A stretch of 64,000 bases of DNA from Sphingomonas sp. UV9 (GCF_004101245.1 NZ_SCIN01000002.1:806001-870000); one strand, 5' to 3'; positions 50,780-60,155 are shown, numbered from the stretch's first letter. A program made the numbers and translations. Notes: generated by a model from the sequence alone, not told the origin.

Positions 50780-52237
50780 GTGCCCGAAATTCAGTCCGAC
50801 ATCGAAACAGCAACCCTGACGCGGTCGCAAGCCGCGATGCTGGCCGCGCTCGCACCGCATCTGGATGCCAAGGCGATCGTCACGGACCCCGCCGACATCG
50901 ATCCCTGGCTGCACGACTGGCGCGGCCGCTTCCACGGCGTCGCGCCCGCGATGCTGTCGCCCACCTCGACCGCCGAGGTGGCGCTGATCGTCAAGGCCGC
51001 CGCCGACTACCGCGTGCCGCTGGTCGCGCAGGGCGGCAACACCTCGATGGTCGGCGGCGCGACCGCGCCGTCGGACGGCAGCGCGCTGATCCTGTCGTTG
51101 CGCCGCATGAACACTATCCGCAGCCTCGATACCGACGCCGGGCTCGCGATCGCCGAGGCTGGCACCATCCTCGCCGACCTCGACTCCGCCGCGCAAGGCG
51201 AGGGGTGGCGCTTTCCGCTGACGCTCGGCGCGCGCGGCACCGCGACGATCGGCGGGCTCGTCTCGACCAACGCGGGCGGCACGCAGGTCCTGAAGTTCGG
51301 CACGATGCGCGGCCTCGTCGCGGGCGTGGAGGCGGTGCTCGCCGACGGCAGCATCCACGACGGCCTGTCCGCGCTGAAGAAGGACAATCGCGGCTACGAC
51401 CTCGACCAGCTCTTCATCGGCGCGGAGGGTACGCTGGCGATCGTTACCGCCGCCACGCTGCGCCTGGTCCCCGCGATCGCGGCGCGCGGCACCGCGTGGG
51501 TCGGCATCGGCTCGCCTCAAGCCGCGCTCAAACTGCTGCGGACGATGCAGGCGAAGACCGACGCGATCGAAAGCTTCGAGATCCTCCCCGCCGAATCGCT
51601 AGACGCCGCCGTCGCGCACCTGCCGAACGCCCGCGCGCCGCTCGCCGGCCGCCACCCCTGGCACCTCCTGATCGAGGCGACGTCGGCCACCACCGACGGC
51701 GAATCCCCCAGCGCGCTGCTCGAACGCCTGCTCGCCAGGGCGTTCGAGGATGGCGCGATCGAGGACGCCACGATCGCCACCAGCGAAGCGCAGTCGGATG
51801 CGTTCTGGCTGCTCCGCGACTCGCTCTCCGCCGCCGAACGCGCGCTCGGCCCCGCGACGCAGCACGACGTCTCGATCCCGGTCGAGACGATGCCGCGCTT
51901 CATGATCGAGGCAGCGGCGGCGTGCGACGCGCGCTTCCCCGGCACGCACGCCAGCGGTTTCGGCCATCTCGGCGACGGCAACGTCCATTTCCACGTCCGC
52001 GCCGCCCACGGCACCGACCCCGCACGCTGGTATGCGGAGGATGCGCCGGTGGTCACCCGCTTCGTCGGCGATCTCGTGACGGCGGCGGGCGGCTCGATCT
52101 CCGCCGAGCACGGCATCGGCCAGATGAAGCGCGACGAACTCGAACGCCTTTCGTCGCCCGCCCGCATGACCGCACTCCGCGCGATCAAGGCCGCGCTCGA
52201 TCCGCTGGGCATCCTCAACCCCGGCAAGCTGGTCTAA
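50780..52237 (+). CDS. FAD-linked oxidase, GlcD/D-2-hydroxyglutarate dehydrogenase type
   Basis: 485 residues from the GTG at 50780; an in-frame TTG at 50762 would add 6. PCMH-type FAD domain with LVAQGGNTSMVGGATAP and a C-terminal FAD-oxidase domain with FGHLGDGNVHFHVR and EHGIGQMKRDEL. Oxidises a D-2-hydroxy acid, passing electrons to quinone or an ETF. Substrate open: D-lactate, glycolate or 2-hydroxyglutarate. Confidence 0.93.
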   Translation: MPEIQSDIETATLTRSQAAMLAALAPHLDAKAIVTDPADIDPWLHDWRGRFHGVAPAMLSPTSTAEVALIVKAAADYRVPLVAQGGNTSMVGGATAPSDGSALILSLRRMNTIRSLDTDAGLAIAEAGTILADLDSAAQGEGWRFPLTLGARGTATIGGLVSTNAGGTQVLKFGTMRGLVAGVEAVLADGSIHDGLSALKKDNRGYDLDQLFIGAEGTLAIVTAATLRLVPAIAARGTAWVGIGSPQAALKLLRTMQAKTDAIESFEILPAESLDAAVAHLPNARAPLAGRHPWHLLIEATSATTDGESPSALLERLLARAFEDGAIEDATIATSEAQSDAFWLLRDSLSAAERALGPATQHDVSIPVETMPRFMIEAAAACDARFPGTHASGFGHLGDGNVHFHVRAAHGTDPARWYAEDAPVVTRFVGDLVTAAGGSISAEHGIGQMKRDELERLSSPARMTALRAIKAALDPLGILNPGKLV

Positions 52238-52248
52238 AGAGAACGAAC

Positions 52249-52274
52249 AATCCTCCCCCTGGCGGGGGAGGATC
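52249..52274. repeat. Single class 6 hairpin
   Basis: ATCCTCCCCC-TGGC-GGGGGAGGAT, a 10-bp perfect stem beginning 12 bases after the FAD enzyme stop; may end or stabilise its transcript. Confidence 0.8.
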
Positions 52275-52403
52275 GAAGCTGGACTGGTCGCGTCTCCCCC
52301 GAGCAAGCGCGTCACACTTGCACCAATCCGCCCCGCACCATACAGCCTCGCCCCAATCGGTGGCATAAGCCACCGGCTCAATTTGACCGATCCGGAGAGT
52401 AAC

Positions 52404-53189
52404 ATGGCCAGCGCCGCCCAGCTTCCGCTTTTCTATAACGGCCTCGAGCCGCTTTCGAGCGACACGCACGCCAACTACAAGGTCCGCCCGCAGGACAGCG
52501 CGCCGTTCCTGGTCGGCCAGCACGCCATCCCGATCACCGTCGACGAGTTTCCGCTGGTCCAGCGCCACATGCCGATCGTCTTCTCGGTCGGTGACGACGC
52601 CATCCCGCTCGCGCTGATGGGCCTGAACGAGGGCGTCAACGTGTTCGTCGGCGACGACGGCAAGCTGACCGAGAGCACCTTCTACGTCCCCGCCTATGTC
52701 CGTCGCTACCCGTACATGCTCGCCCGCCTGCATCCGGACGCGCAGGAGCTGTCGCTCTGCTTCGATCCGACCTCGCCGACGCTGGGCGAGTTCGAGGACG
52801 GCGACGCGCTGTTCGAGAACGGCCAGCCGACCGAGCTGACCAAGAACATCCTCGGCTTCAACGAATCGTTCGAACAGGCCGGCGCGCGCACGCAGAACTT
52901 CATGAAGGAACTGCGCGAGCTCGAGCTGCTGATGGACGGCGAAGTCACGATCCAGCCCGACGGCGCCGACCAGCCGTTCGTCTATCGCGGTTTCCAGATG
53001 ATCAACGAAGAGAAGCTGATCGACCTGCGCGGCGATGCGCTGCGCAAGATGAGCAAGTCGGGCATGCTCCCGCTGCTGTACGCGCACCTCTTCTCGTTGT
53101 CGTTGATGCGTGACATCTTCGCGCGCCAGGCGCAGCTAGGCCAGACGCCGCAGCCGCAGATGGCCGCGCCGACCCCGTTCAACGTCTGA
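52404..53189 (+). CDS. SapC family protein
   Basis: 261 residues from MASAAQLPLFYNGLEPLSSD, GGAGAG upstream. The SapC domain spans nearly all of it, including VDEFPLVQRHMPIVFS, FYVPAYVRRYPYML and GFQMINEEKLIDLRGDALR. Named after a Campylobacter S-layer secretion gene; function in alphaproteobacteria is unclear. No signal peptide. Confidence 0.9.
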   Translation: MASAAQLPLFYNGLEPLSSDTHANYKVRPQDSAPFLVGQHAIPITVDEFPLVQRHMPIVFSVGDDAIPLALMGLNEGVNVFVGDDGKLTESTFYVPAYVRRYPYMLARLHPDAQELSLCFDPTSPTLGEFEDGDALFENGQPTELTKNILGFNESFEQAGARTQNFMKELRELELLMDGEVTIQPDGADQPFVYRGFQMINEEKLIDLRGDALRKMSKSGMLPLLYAHLFSLSLMRDIFARQAQLGQTPQPQMAAPTPFNV

Positions 53190-53224
53190 TCGCGACGGCA
53201 TAGCCCTCTATCGAAGGAAGACAC

Positions 53225-53788
53225 ATGGCAGCGCAGGATCGTCCCATAGGACATGTGCCGGACCGTTACTCGAGCGTAGCGATCTGGTTTCACTGGACGA
53301 TCGCGCTGCTGGTGATCTTCAACCTCGCGGTCGGCTTGCTGCATGATTCAGTGCCGGCGCTGCGCAGCCTGATGGGGGCGCACAAGGCACTCGGCATCAC
53401 CGTGCTGGTGTTGACCGCCGGACGGATCGCATGGCGGCTGGCGCATCGCCCGCCGCCACTGCCGGCCCATACCCCGATGTGGGAAAAGGGGCTCGCGCAT
53501 GCCGCCCACGCGCTGCTCTACGTGTTCATGATCGCCCTGCCGCTGACCGGCTGGCTGATGGTGTCGGGCTCTGCAAAGCGTTCGCCGCTGAACTGGTTCG
53601 GCCTGTTCGACATCCCCTATCTGCCGGTTTCGACCGCGACCGGTCGGTTCGGGCACGACGCCCACGGCGTTATGGGCTGGATGATGCTGGCGCTCGTCGT
53701 CCTGCATATCGGTGCCGCGCTGCGCCATCACCTGCTGCTGCGCGATCCGGTTCTGGCGCGGATGGCGCCCGTTTTCCAGCGTCGCTGA
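53225..53788 (+). CDS. Cytochrome b561 family protein
   Basis: 187 residues, four membrane helices. Haem-ligand His residues are in WFHWTIALLV, MGAHKALGITV, HAAHALLYVFM and HDAHGVMGW/LVVLHIG. Probably shuttles electrons across the inner membrane, e.g. to quinone or superoxide. Preceded by GAAGGAAG. Confidence 0.92.
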   Translation: MAAQDRPIGHVPDRYSSVAIWFHWTIALLVIFNLAVGLLHDSVPALRSLMGAHKALGITVLVLTAGRIAWRLAHRPPPLPAHTPMWEKGLAHAAHALLYVFMIALPLTGWLMVSGSAKRSPLNWFGLFDIPYLPVSTATGRFGHDAHGVMGWMMLALVVLHIGAALRHHLLLRDPVLARMAPVFQRR

Positions 53789-53871
53789 CAGCCAACCCAA
53801 ACGCGGCTCGAAAATTATTTGCGGTGCGGTGCAACAAGGGTTGAACCAAAACGGTGCTCACCCATTTAGAT

Positions 53872-53980
53872 CCTGTACGGCATCGTGTCCCCCCCTTTCG
53901 CGGCGCCGTACGGTACGCTTCTAGCGTACCTCCTCCCTGAACCTAGGCCACTCCGTGCTACGCACGGGGTGGTTTTTTTT
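53872..53980 (+). ncRNA. Candidate small RNA with anti-Shine-Dalgarno motif
   Basis: About 109 bases. A possible promoter is TTGAAC (53841) and TTTAGA (53865). Stem 1: GTACGGC (53875) with GCCGTAC (53905), its 23-base loop holding seven C. Stem 2: GGTACGC-TTCTA-GCGTACC (53912-53930). Then single-stranded CCTCCTCCC (53929-53937), complementary to ribosome-binding sites, and a strong terminator. CCUCC-motif sRNAs of alphaproteobacteria (CcsR, cuckoo, alpha-r14) share this logic. Start is approximate. Alternative: an untranslated leader or attenuator. Confidence 0.55.
53948..53980 (+). terminator. Rho-independent terminator of the candidate sRNA
   Basis: CCACTCCGTGC-TAC-GCACGGGGTGG, 11-bp stem with one wobble, followed by eight T. 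Confidence 0.93.
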
Positions 53981-54292
53981 GTCCGCGCAGTATCGTCCGA
54001 TGTAGGGCGCAGGGCCCATCCACCGTCGCCGCCCGTTGCGCCGGCGTGCAATTGTTCCACAGCGCCGCATCGTCGAGGGCGTCTATCGCCGCCTGCAGGA
54101 GGAACTCGACTGGTCCGAGGTCGACGCACGATCGTTCGGCGACAATATCCTCACCGCGACCTGATCGCGCCGTACCGATCGCGCCATAACCGCGTGGGGG
54201 GAACATCGGCGCACGCTACATGGTTTGAGAGAACCACCCACCCCTACACAGAACTCCCGCAGAAAGGGTCGATGCATGTCCGAGGCGAATTC
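53981..54292. other. Interval between sRNA terminator and zwf
   Basis: No secure gene. A plus-strand frame (about 54036-54164) ends in a helix-like stretch with coding-like third-position GC and lacks a ribosome site; a minus-strand frame is also open. The final 30 bases hold the zwf ribosome site. Confidence 0.45.
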
Positions 54293-55792
54293 ATGAGCAA
54301 GTCCGTGAAGCCCGCGCCGCCCACGACGCTCGTGATTTTCGGGGCGTTCGGCGATCTCACCCGTCGGCTGCTGATGCCCGCGCTGATCAACATGACCCGG
54401 CTGGGTCTGGTCGGCGACGATTTCTCCGTGCTCGGCGTCGGCATCGACGAGGGTAACGACCAGTCGCTCCGCGACGCGCTCGGCAGCTTCGACGCGAAGG
54501 GTGGCGAGGGCGCGGGCAAGAAGGGCGACGCCTGGGCACGGCTCAAGGGGCGCGTCGGCTACGTCCAGGGCGATTTCACCAAGGACGACGTCTACGAACA
54601 GCTCAAGGCCAAGGTGAGCGGCAACGTCGCGTTCTACTTCGCGGTGCCGGCCAAGTTCTTCGGGGAGATCGTCGACAAGCTCGCGGATCACGGACTTATG
54701 GCGGAGGCCCCGCAGGCGTTCCGTCGCATCGCGATCGAGAAGCCGTTCGGGCATGATCTCGCCTCCGCCCGCGATCTCAACGCACGTATCCTCGACAAGG
54801 TGTCCGAGGCACAGGTCTACCGCCTCGATCATTTCCTCGGCAAGGAAACGGTCCAGAACATCATGACGGCGCGGTTCGCGAACATGATGATCGAGCGGGT
54901 CTGGAATTCCGACTGCATCGCGCACGTCCAGATTACTGCGGCCGAAACGGTCGACGTCGGCACGCGCGGCAAATTCTACGATTCGACCGGCGCGTTGCGC
55001 GACATGGTGCCGAACCACCTCTTCCAACTGCTCGCGATGGTGGCGATGGAGCCGCCGGCGAGCTTCGATGCGGAAGCCATCCGCAACGAGAAGGGCAAGG
55101 TACTGAAGGCGGTCCGCGCCTATTCGCCGGCGCAGGCAAAGCGCAACTGCGTCCGCGGCGCGTACACGGCCGGCAAGGTGCTGGACCATGACGTCCCCGC
55201 CTACACCGCTACCGCCGACGTCGCGCCGGACAGCCATACCGAGACCTATGTCGCGCTGAAGCTGATGGTCGACACGTGGCGCTGGGGGGGCGTGCCATTC
55301 TACCTGCGCACCGGCAAGGCGATGACATGCCGCGACACCGAGATCGCGATCACCTTCAAGCCGGTGCCGTTCGCGTCGTTCCCGCATGCCGCGGCCGACA
55401 TGCTCCCGCCCAACCGCCTGATCATCCAGATTCAGCCCGACGAGGGGCTGAGCATGGACATCAACATCAAGCGGCCCGGCCTGGAAGTGGCGACCGCGCC
55501 GATAGCGCTCGATTTCCGCTATGCCGACGCATTCGATATCGGCCACCTGACCGGCTACGAGTCGCTGATCTACGACCTGTTCGCTGGTGACCAGACCCTG
55601 TTCCAGCGCGCCGACGCGATCGAGGCCGGCTGGGCCGCGGTGCAGCCGTTCCTCGATCTATGGGCGACCGACAAGAGCATGCCGGAACTGTACGAGGCCG
55701 GCACGCTCGGCCCGGCGGAGGCGGACGCGCTGTTGGCGCACGACGGCCACGAATGGCACGAACTGGCGCCCGCGGGTCAGACAGTGCCGTAA
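54293..55792 (+). CDS. zwf: Glucose-6-phosphate dehydrogenase
   Basis: 499 residues from MSKSVKPAPPTTLVIFGAFG; a start at 54272 (MHVRGEF) with AAAGGG upstream is equally plausible. NADP-binding GAFGDLTRR, RIAIEKPFGHD near 149 and the catalytic RLDHFLGKE segment near 180. First step of the Entner-Doudoroff and pentose-phosphate routes. The other ED genes are not in the window. Confidence 0.95.
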   Translation: MSKSVKPAPPTTLVIFGAFGDLTRRLLMPALINMTRLGLVGDDFSVLGVGIDEGNDQSLRDALGSFDAKGGEGAGKKGDAWARLKGRVGYVQGDFTKDDVYEQLKAKVSGNVAFYFAVPAKFFGEIVDKLADHGLMAEAPQAFRRIAIEKPFGHDLASARDLNARILDKVSEAQVYRLDHFLGKETVQNIMTARFANMMIERVWNSDCIAHVQITAAETVDVGTRGKFYDSTGALRDMVPNHLFQLLAMVAMEPPASFDAEAIRNEKGKVLKAVRAYSPAQAKRNCVRGAYTAGKVLDHDVPAYTATADVAPDSHTETYVALKLMVDTWRWGGVPFYLRTGKAMTCRDTEIAITFKPVPFASFPHAAADMLPPNRLIIQIQPDEGLSMDINIKRPGLEVATAPIALDFRYADAFDIGHLTGYESLIYDLFAGDQTLFQRADAIEAGWAAVQPFLDLWATDKSMPELYEAGTLGPAEADALLAHDGHEWHELAPAGQTVP

Positions 55793-55802
55793 TGTCCTTC
55801 AC

Positions 55803-55881
55803 TGTTCTCCCGCGAAGGCGGGAGCCCAGGATTTTACAGGACAACGCTCGCAACCCTGGACCCCCGCCGCCGCGGGGGAAC
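55803..55881. repeat. Diverged class 1 repeat with enlarged centre
   Basis: CTGTTCTCCCGCGAAGGCGG on the left and CCGCCGCCGCGGGGGAACAG on the right, with about 35 extra bases inserted at the CCCAGG centre. Lies after zwf. Confidence 0.75.
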
Positions 55882-55895
55882 AGTGGAGGCTGAGC

Positions 55896-56183
55896 TTAAA
55901 CCCGCTCGGTCAGCTCGATCTCGCCCTCGACCTCCATCTCGTCCTCGTCGCCCATCTCGTCCATGTCGGGCATCGTGAAGTCGGCCTTCCAGTCATACAC
56001 CTTCTCGACACCGCCCTGCACCCAGACGCGAACCGCGCCCGAGGTGATCTCGCCGCCCATCGCGCCGACGAAATCCGCCACCAGCGAATCCGCCGCATCT
56101 TCGTGGTCGGTCGCCCCGGGAATCGTCGCCGGCGTCATCTCCTCGTCGAGCTCGATGATCTGCGCCCAATATTGCTTCGCCAT
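55896..56183 (-). CDS. Small acidic hypothetical protein
   Basis: 95 residues starting MAKQYWAQIIELDEEMTPAT, with a strongly acidic C-terminus (PDMDEMGDEDEMEVEGEIEL). No signal peptide or membrane helix. No family recognised. AGGAGT lies upstream of its ATG. Confidence 0.7.
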   Translation of the reverse strand: MAKQYWAQIIELDEEMTPATIPGATDHEDAADSLVADFVGAMGGEITSGAVRVWVQGGVEKVYDWKADFTMPDMDEMGDEDEMEVEGEIELTERV

Positions 56184-56205
56184 GGTCTACTCCTGAGAAA
56201 TGAAA

Positions 56206-56270
56206 GCCGTCAGCCGGCGTATGTGAGATGCCGTCAGCCGGCGTATGTAAGATGCCGTCAGCCGGCGGTG
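56206..56270. repeat. 24-bp tandem repeat derived from a gene 3' end
   Basis: GCCGTCAGCCGGCG occurs three times at 24-bp period (56206, 56230, 56254); the last copy contains the stop (TCA on plus) and final codons of the minus-strand gene 56258-56488. Same arrangement as 35571-35655. Confidence 0.9.
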
Positions 56271-56488
56271 ATGATGGGGTGATCCTCGCGGAGCCGGTCC
56301 GCCAGCCGCTCGACCGCGTCGACTTCGCTCGCGCTGCCCGACGGCGTCACCGCCCAGTTGCAATGCGCATGCGTCGCGAGGCTATACACCCGGACGTCGC
56401 CGACGATCAGCCGCCACCGCCGCCGATCTCCGCTGTTATGCCGGACGAGGTTGGTGACGAACAGGCTCTGGAGATCCGATGCGGTCAT
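56258..56488 (-). CDS. Small hypothetical protein
   Basis: 76 residues from MTASDLQSLFVTNLVRHNSG; upstream in-frame starts (to 56590) add an Arg-rich N-terminus unlikely to be real. Contains RRRWRLIVGDVRVYSLATHA and ends EDHPIITAG. Possibly a DNA-binding or adaptor protein; no family recognised. Its 3' end seeds the 24-bp tandem repeat. Confidence 0.6.
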   Translation of the reverse strand: MTASDLQSLFVTNLVRHNSGDRRRWRLIVGDVRVYSLATHAHCNWAVTPSGSASEVDAVERLADRLREDHPIITAG

Positions 56489-56608
56489 CCGCGCCCCATA
56501 GCGACAAGTGCCCGCCTGCCGCCACCGCAAACGGGCCGTCATGGGCCCCATCCGAAATTCCGCGCGTTCGGGCTGTGACGGGTTCATCACGAGTTACGGG
56601 AATTGCAC

Positions 56609-57670
56609 ATGGCCGGAACGGCATTGGTAGTGGGTACGAGCGGGATCGTCGGCAGCGCGACCGCGGCGGCATTGGTGAAGGCGGGCTGGGCGGTCTACGG
56701 CCTCGCGCGGCGGCCGACCGAACAGGACGGCGTACAACCGGTCGCGGCCGACTTGCAGGATCCGGCCAGCCTGGAGGCGGCATTGTCCGGCGTCAGGGCC
56801 GATGCGGTGTTCATCGCCACCTGGTCGCGCCAGGACAGCGAGGCGGAGAACATCCGCGTCAACGGCGCGATGGTCCGCAATCTGCTCGGCGCGCTCAGCC
56901 CCGGCGGCAGCGTCCGCCACGTCGCGCTCGTCACCGGCCTCAAGCATTATCTCGGCCCGTTCGAGGCGTACGGGAAGGGCACGCTCCCGCAGACTCCGTT
57001 CCGCGAGGAGCAGGGACGCCTCGACGTCGAGAATTTCTACTATGCGCAGGAGGACGCGGTGTTCGAGGCGGCGGAGCGCGATGGCTTCGGCTGGAGCGTC
57101 CACCGCCCGCACACGATCATCGGCAAGGCGGTCGGCAACGCGATGAACATGGGCACCACGCTCGCGGTCTACGCGACGCTGTGCCGCGAGACGGGTCGCC
57201 CGTTCCGCTTTCCCGGCTCGGCCGCGCAGTGGAACGGCCTCACCGACATGACCAGCGCCAGCCTGCTCGCCGACCATCTGTTATGGGCCGCGACCACGCC
57301 GGCTGCCCGCAACGAGGCGTTCAACGTCGTCAATGGCGACGTCTTCCGCTGGAGCTGGATGTGGGGCCGGATCGCAGACTGGTTCGGGATCGAGCCCGCG
57401 CCGTTCGACGGCACCGTGCTGACGCTCGAGGAACAGATGAAGGATGACGCCGGCATCTGGCGCGAGATCGCCGCCCGCGAAGGCCTCGCCGAGGCCGACC
57501 TGTCCCGCCTCGCATCCCCCTGGCACACCGACGCCGATCTCGGCCGCCCGATCGAGGTGGTGACCGACATGAGCAAGAGCCGCCGCCTGGGCTTCAAGGA
57601 ATACCAGCCGACGGACGATGCGTTCTTCGACCTGTTCGAGCAACTCCGGGCGGACCGGCTTATCCCGTAA
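56609..57670 (+). CDS. Atypical SDR reductase of the PRISE type
   Basis: 353 residues from MAGTALVVGTSGIVGSATAA (Rossmann GTSGIVG). Family features: VTGLKHYLGPFEAYGKG (catalytic Lys) and ENFYYAQEDAVFEA (catalytic Tyr of the NFYYxxED motif), as in progesterone 5-beta-reductase and iridoid synthase. NADPH-dependent enone reductase; bacterial substrates little known. Confidence 0.88.
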   Translation: MAGTALVVGTSGIVGSATAAALVKAGWAVYGLARRPTEQDGVQPVAADLQDPASLEAALSGVRADAVFIATWSRQDSEAENIRVNGAMVRNLLGALSPGGSVRHVALVTGLKHYLGPFEAYGKGTLPQTPFREEQGRLDVENFYYAQEDAVFEAAERDGFGWSVHRPHTIIGKAVGNAMNMGTTLAVYATLCRETGRPFRFPGSAAQWNGLTDMTSASLLADHLLWAATTPAARNEAFNVVNGDVFRWSWMWGRIADWFGIEPAPFDGTVLTLEEQMKDDAGIWREIAAREGLAEADLSRLASPWHTDADLGRPIEVVTDMSKSRRLGFKEYQPTDDAFFDLFEQLRADRLIP

Positions 57671-57706
57671 CCGACGACGGGGCGGGGCAGGGCCCAACCA
57701 TCCGCA

Positions 57707-57731
57707 ATCCTCCCCTTGGCGGGGGAGGATC
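57707..57731. repeat. Single class 6 hairpin
   Basis: ATCCTCCCC-TTGGCG-GGGGAGGAT between the convergent SDR gene and the large secreted protein gene. Confidence 0.75.
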
Positions 57732-57743
57732 GCAGGACGGCCG

Positions 57744-60155
57744 CTAGCTCTTCACCGCAACCGTCGCCACAATCCCCGGATCATCCCGCAACCGCAGATA
57801 CAGCATACCCCCAACCGGTTTCGGCACCGCAAACGAAGCCCCGGTAAACCCCTCCGGCACCTGCGCCGCCTCCGCAAACCCAGCACTCGCCGCCACCGAC
57901 TCGATCAGGAACAGGTCCGTTCCCGCCAGCGTGCAAGCCTCTGTGCAGGTCACCCCGGTAACACCCGGCACCCGCACCAGAGTCGTCAGCGGTACCCAGT
58001 CCCCCGCGACTCCGCCCTGCACCAGCCGCCACTTGATCGGTCCATGCGCCGAAACCCCAAGCGCCTTGCCGGGCTCGACCGTCACCACCGCGATCCGATC
58101 GTCCTGCACGGTCAACCCGCGCCCCGACGCAACGCTCGTGGTCATCTTCCCATCCGCCGTCGCGATCTCGACGCTGTCCCCGGCGGAAAAGCGCGTACCC
58201 TCGGCACGCAACGAAAATGTCAGCCGGGCATCCTGCGACACCGCCGTATCCCCCGCCAGCACGACGGGAAGCCCGGGCGAGGGCGGGGCGACCACGCTCT
58301 TGGCGATCAGCGTCGCCTTCGGCCGCGCCGCCGCGACAACGAACTTCACCGACCGCTTCCGCCCATCCGTCAACGTGACCAGCGCCGTCTTCGCCTGGCC
58401 CGCCACGAACGCCGGCGGCTGGTCCGCAACCAGTTCCAGCCGATCCACCTTGTCGGCCCGCACGACTTCGCCCGGCTTGAACGCCACGCCGTCGATGCTC
58501 AGCGCCGAAACCAGGTCCAGCCGCGTTCCCGCCAGCGTCCCCGCCGCATCGCCCGCATACAGCGTCAGGCCGTCGATCCGCCCCGCCTCGGCGAGCGCGG
58601 TCAGCGCGATCTTGTCCGGCGCCTCGACCCCATATTGCTTCACCAGCAGCGACAACTTCCCCGGCGCGGTCTTCGCGAGCGGCAGGGTCAGCGCGATCCG
58701 ATCCGCCGTGGTGGTCCACGCCAACGGTATCGGCCCCGCCTCGCCGACCAGCGTCACCGCCTCGACGCAGCTCGGCGTCGGCCCCGCCAGCGCCACCGCA
58801 TTGTCGCGCCCGACGACCAAGCTCTCGGGATCGGTATCGACCATCGTCCACCCACCGGCCCGCGGCACCTGGAGACGAAACCGCGGCCCGTCGAACGGCG
58901 TGAAGCCCCAGCGGCCATGCAGTGTCGCGTCGGTCACGGTGCCAAGCCCGGCCGTCCGCATCCCGACCTGATCGAGCACATAGCCGCCCCGCTCGGCGTC
59001 CGCCTGCACCGGCAGCTCGACCACGCCACCCTGCGGCGTCGTCACGCGTAGCATCATGTCGTGCGCGAATTTCGTCGCATAGATCAGCGGCGCGCCCTCG
59101 ACCGGCAGCACCAGATCCGGCCGGGCCGCACAGACCAGCCGGTCCGCCTCCGCCCGCCGCATCGTCGGGGTCTGCGGCGCGCCCGTCTCGATCACCGGCA
59201 TCGCCACCACCATCACCGATTTCGGACTCGCAAACGACGGCGCCGCGTTCAGCAGCAGTGCCAGCCGATCGTCATGCGCCCGCGCCAACGCCGGAATATA
59301 CCGGAACTGCGTCGACTGGAACGCGCCGAAGATCTTCGCCAGATCGCGCACCACGCCAATATACGGGCTGTAATAGCCAAGCCCGCCCTCCGGCGTCGCG
59401 CTCAGTTGCAGTGCCAGATCGGTCGGCGCTCCCACCAGCGTATCCGCCAGCGTCGAACTCTGCCCATCCGCCAGCACCAGCGAATCACGGCTTTGCGTCA
59501 GGCAGGACGCTTGCAGATCCGCCGCGAGATCGAGGCACTCGGCCTTCAGCTTGATCGCGAGGCTCCGCGACAACAGCGGCGACACCGCCTCGATCCGCTC
59601 CGGCCGGGTCCGCTCCAGCGCATGGATCCCGTCGAGAAACGCATCGAGCCGCGCCCGATCGAGCGACGCCTGATCCAGATCCTGTACGGCGCGAACAAAG
59701 GCGCCCGGTTGCTTGCGCACCGCGGACACGACCGCATCGAACCCGCCGCTTTCGGGCACCAGGAACACGACCAATTGGCGCGCGCCCTCCGGCACCTTCA
59801 ACGCGAGCGCGTTCTTCTTCTCTTTCCACGTCTCGGCTTTGAAGAACCATGATTTCGGCGGCGGCTCGGTCGCGCCGCGTAAAAACGCCGCCACCAGCAG
59901 ATAGCGCGCGCCATCGTCCTTCCTGCCGGTCGGCAGATCCGCCGCGATCGACACGCGGTCGCCGGTCGCGAGCTTTGGCACCTGCGCGATCGGCAGCGTC
60001 GTCGTCCCATGCGTCACGCCGACGCGGAGGGTCGGCCCGGTCAGGTCGAACGGCGCCGGATCGGCTCCAGCTAGCGTCGGCGCGGCCAACGGCACGAGCG
60101 CCGCAGCCAGCGCGCAGAACGGAAGAAATCGAAGCATCATCACGGGCGATCTCAT
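57744..60155 (-). CDS. Large secreted protein of unknown function
   Basis: 803 residues from MRSPVMMLRFLPFCALAAAL; starts at 60203 and 60140 are alternatives. A signal peptide ends near TLAGADPAP. The mature protein is beta-rich with PFDLTGPTLRVGV, a helical zone near 190-280 with paired Cys, and a beta-rich C-terminal 350 residues. Cys pairs (CLDLAADLQASC, CTEACTL) suggest disulfides, so periplasmic or surface. Divergent from 60535-61908; the pair may act together. No family recognised. Confidence 0.75.
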   Translation of the reverse strand: MRSPVMMLRFLPFCALAAALVPLAAPTLAGADPAPFDLTGPTLRVGVTHGTTTLPIAQVPKLATGDRVSIAADLPTGRKDDGARYLLVAAFLRGATEPPPKSWFFKAETWKEKKNALALKVPEGARQLVVFLVPESGGFDAVVSAVRKQPGAFVRAVQDLDQASLDRARLDAFLDGIHALERTRPERIEAVSPLLSRSLAIKLKAECLDLAADLQASCLTQSRDSLVLADGQSSTLADTLVGAPTDLALQLSATPEGGLGYYSPYIGVVRDLAKIFGAFQSTQFRYIPALARAHDDRLALLLNAAPSFASPKSVMVVAMPVIETGAPQTPTMRRAEADRLVCAARPDLVLPVEGAPLIYATKFAHDMMLRVTTPQGGVVELPVQADAERGGYVLDQVGMRTAGLGTVTDATLHGRWGFTPFDGPRFRLQVPRAGGWTMVDTDPESLVVGRDNAVALAGPTPSCVEAVTLVGEAGPIPLAWTTTADRIALTLPLAKTAPGKLSLLVKQYGVEAPDKIALTALAEAGRIDGLTLYAGDAAGTLAGTRLDLVSALSIDGVAFKPGEVVRADKVDRLELVADQPPAFVAGQAKTALVTLTDGRKRSVKFVVAAARPKATLIAKSVVAPPSPGLPVVLAGDTAVSQDARLTFSLRAEGTRFSAGDSVEIATADGKMTTSVASGRGLTVQDDRIAVVTVEPGKALGVSAHGPIKWRLVQGGVAGDWVPLTTLVRVPGVTGVTCTEACTLAGTDLFLIESVAASAGFAEAAQVPEGFTGASFAVPKPVGGMLYLRLRDDPGIVATVAVKS

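Noticed and set aside
54036..54164. Plus-strand frame ending in a helix-like stretch (RRIVEGVYRRLQEEL)
   Set aside because: Third-position GC looks coding, but the only start is a TTG without a ribosome site, and no family is recognised. Kept only as part of the interval description.
53958..54206. Minus-strand 82-residue frame upstream of zwf
   Set aside because: Its 3' end runs through the sRNA terminator T run, and it has no ribosome site.
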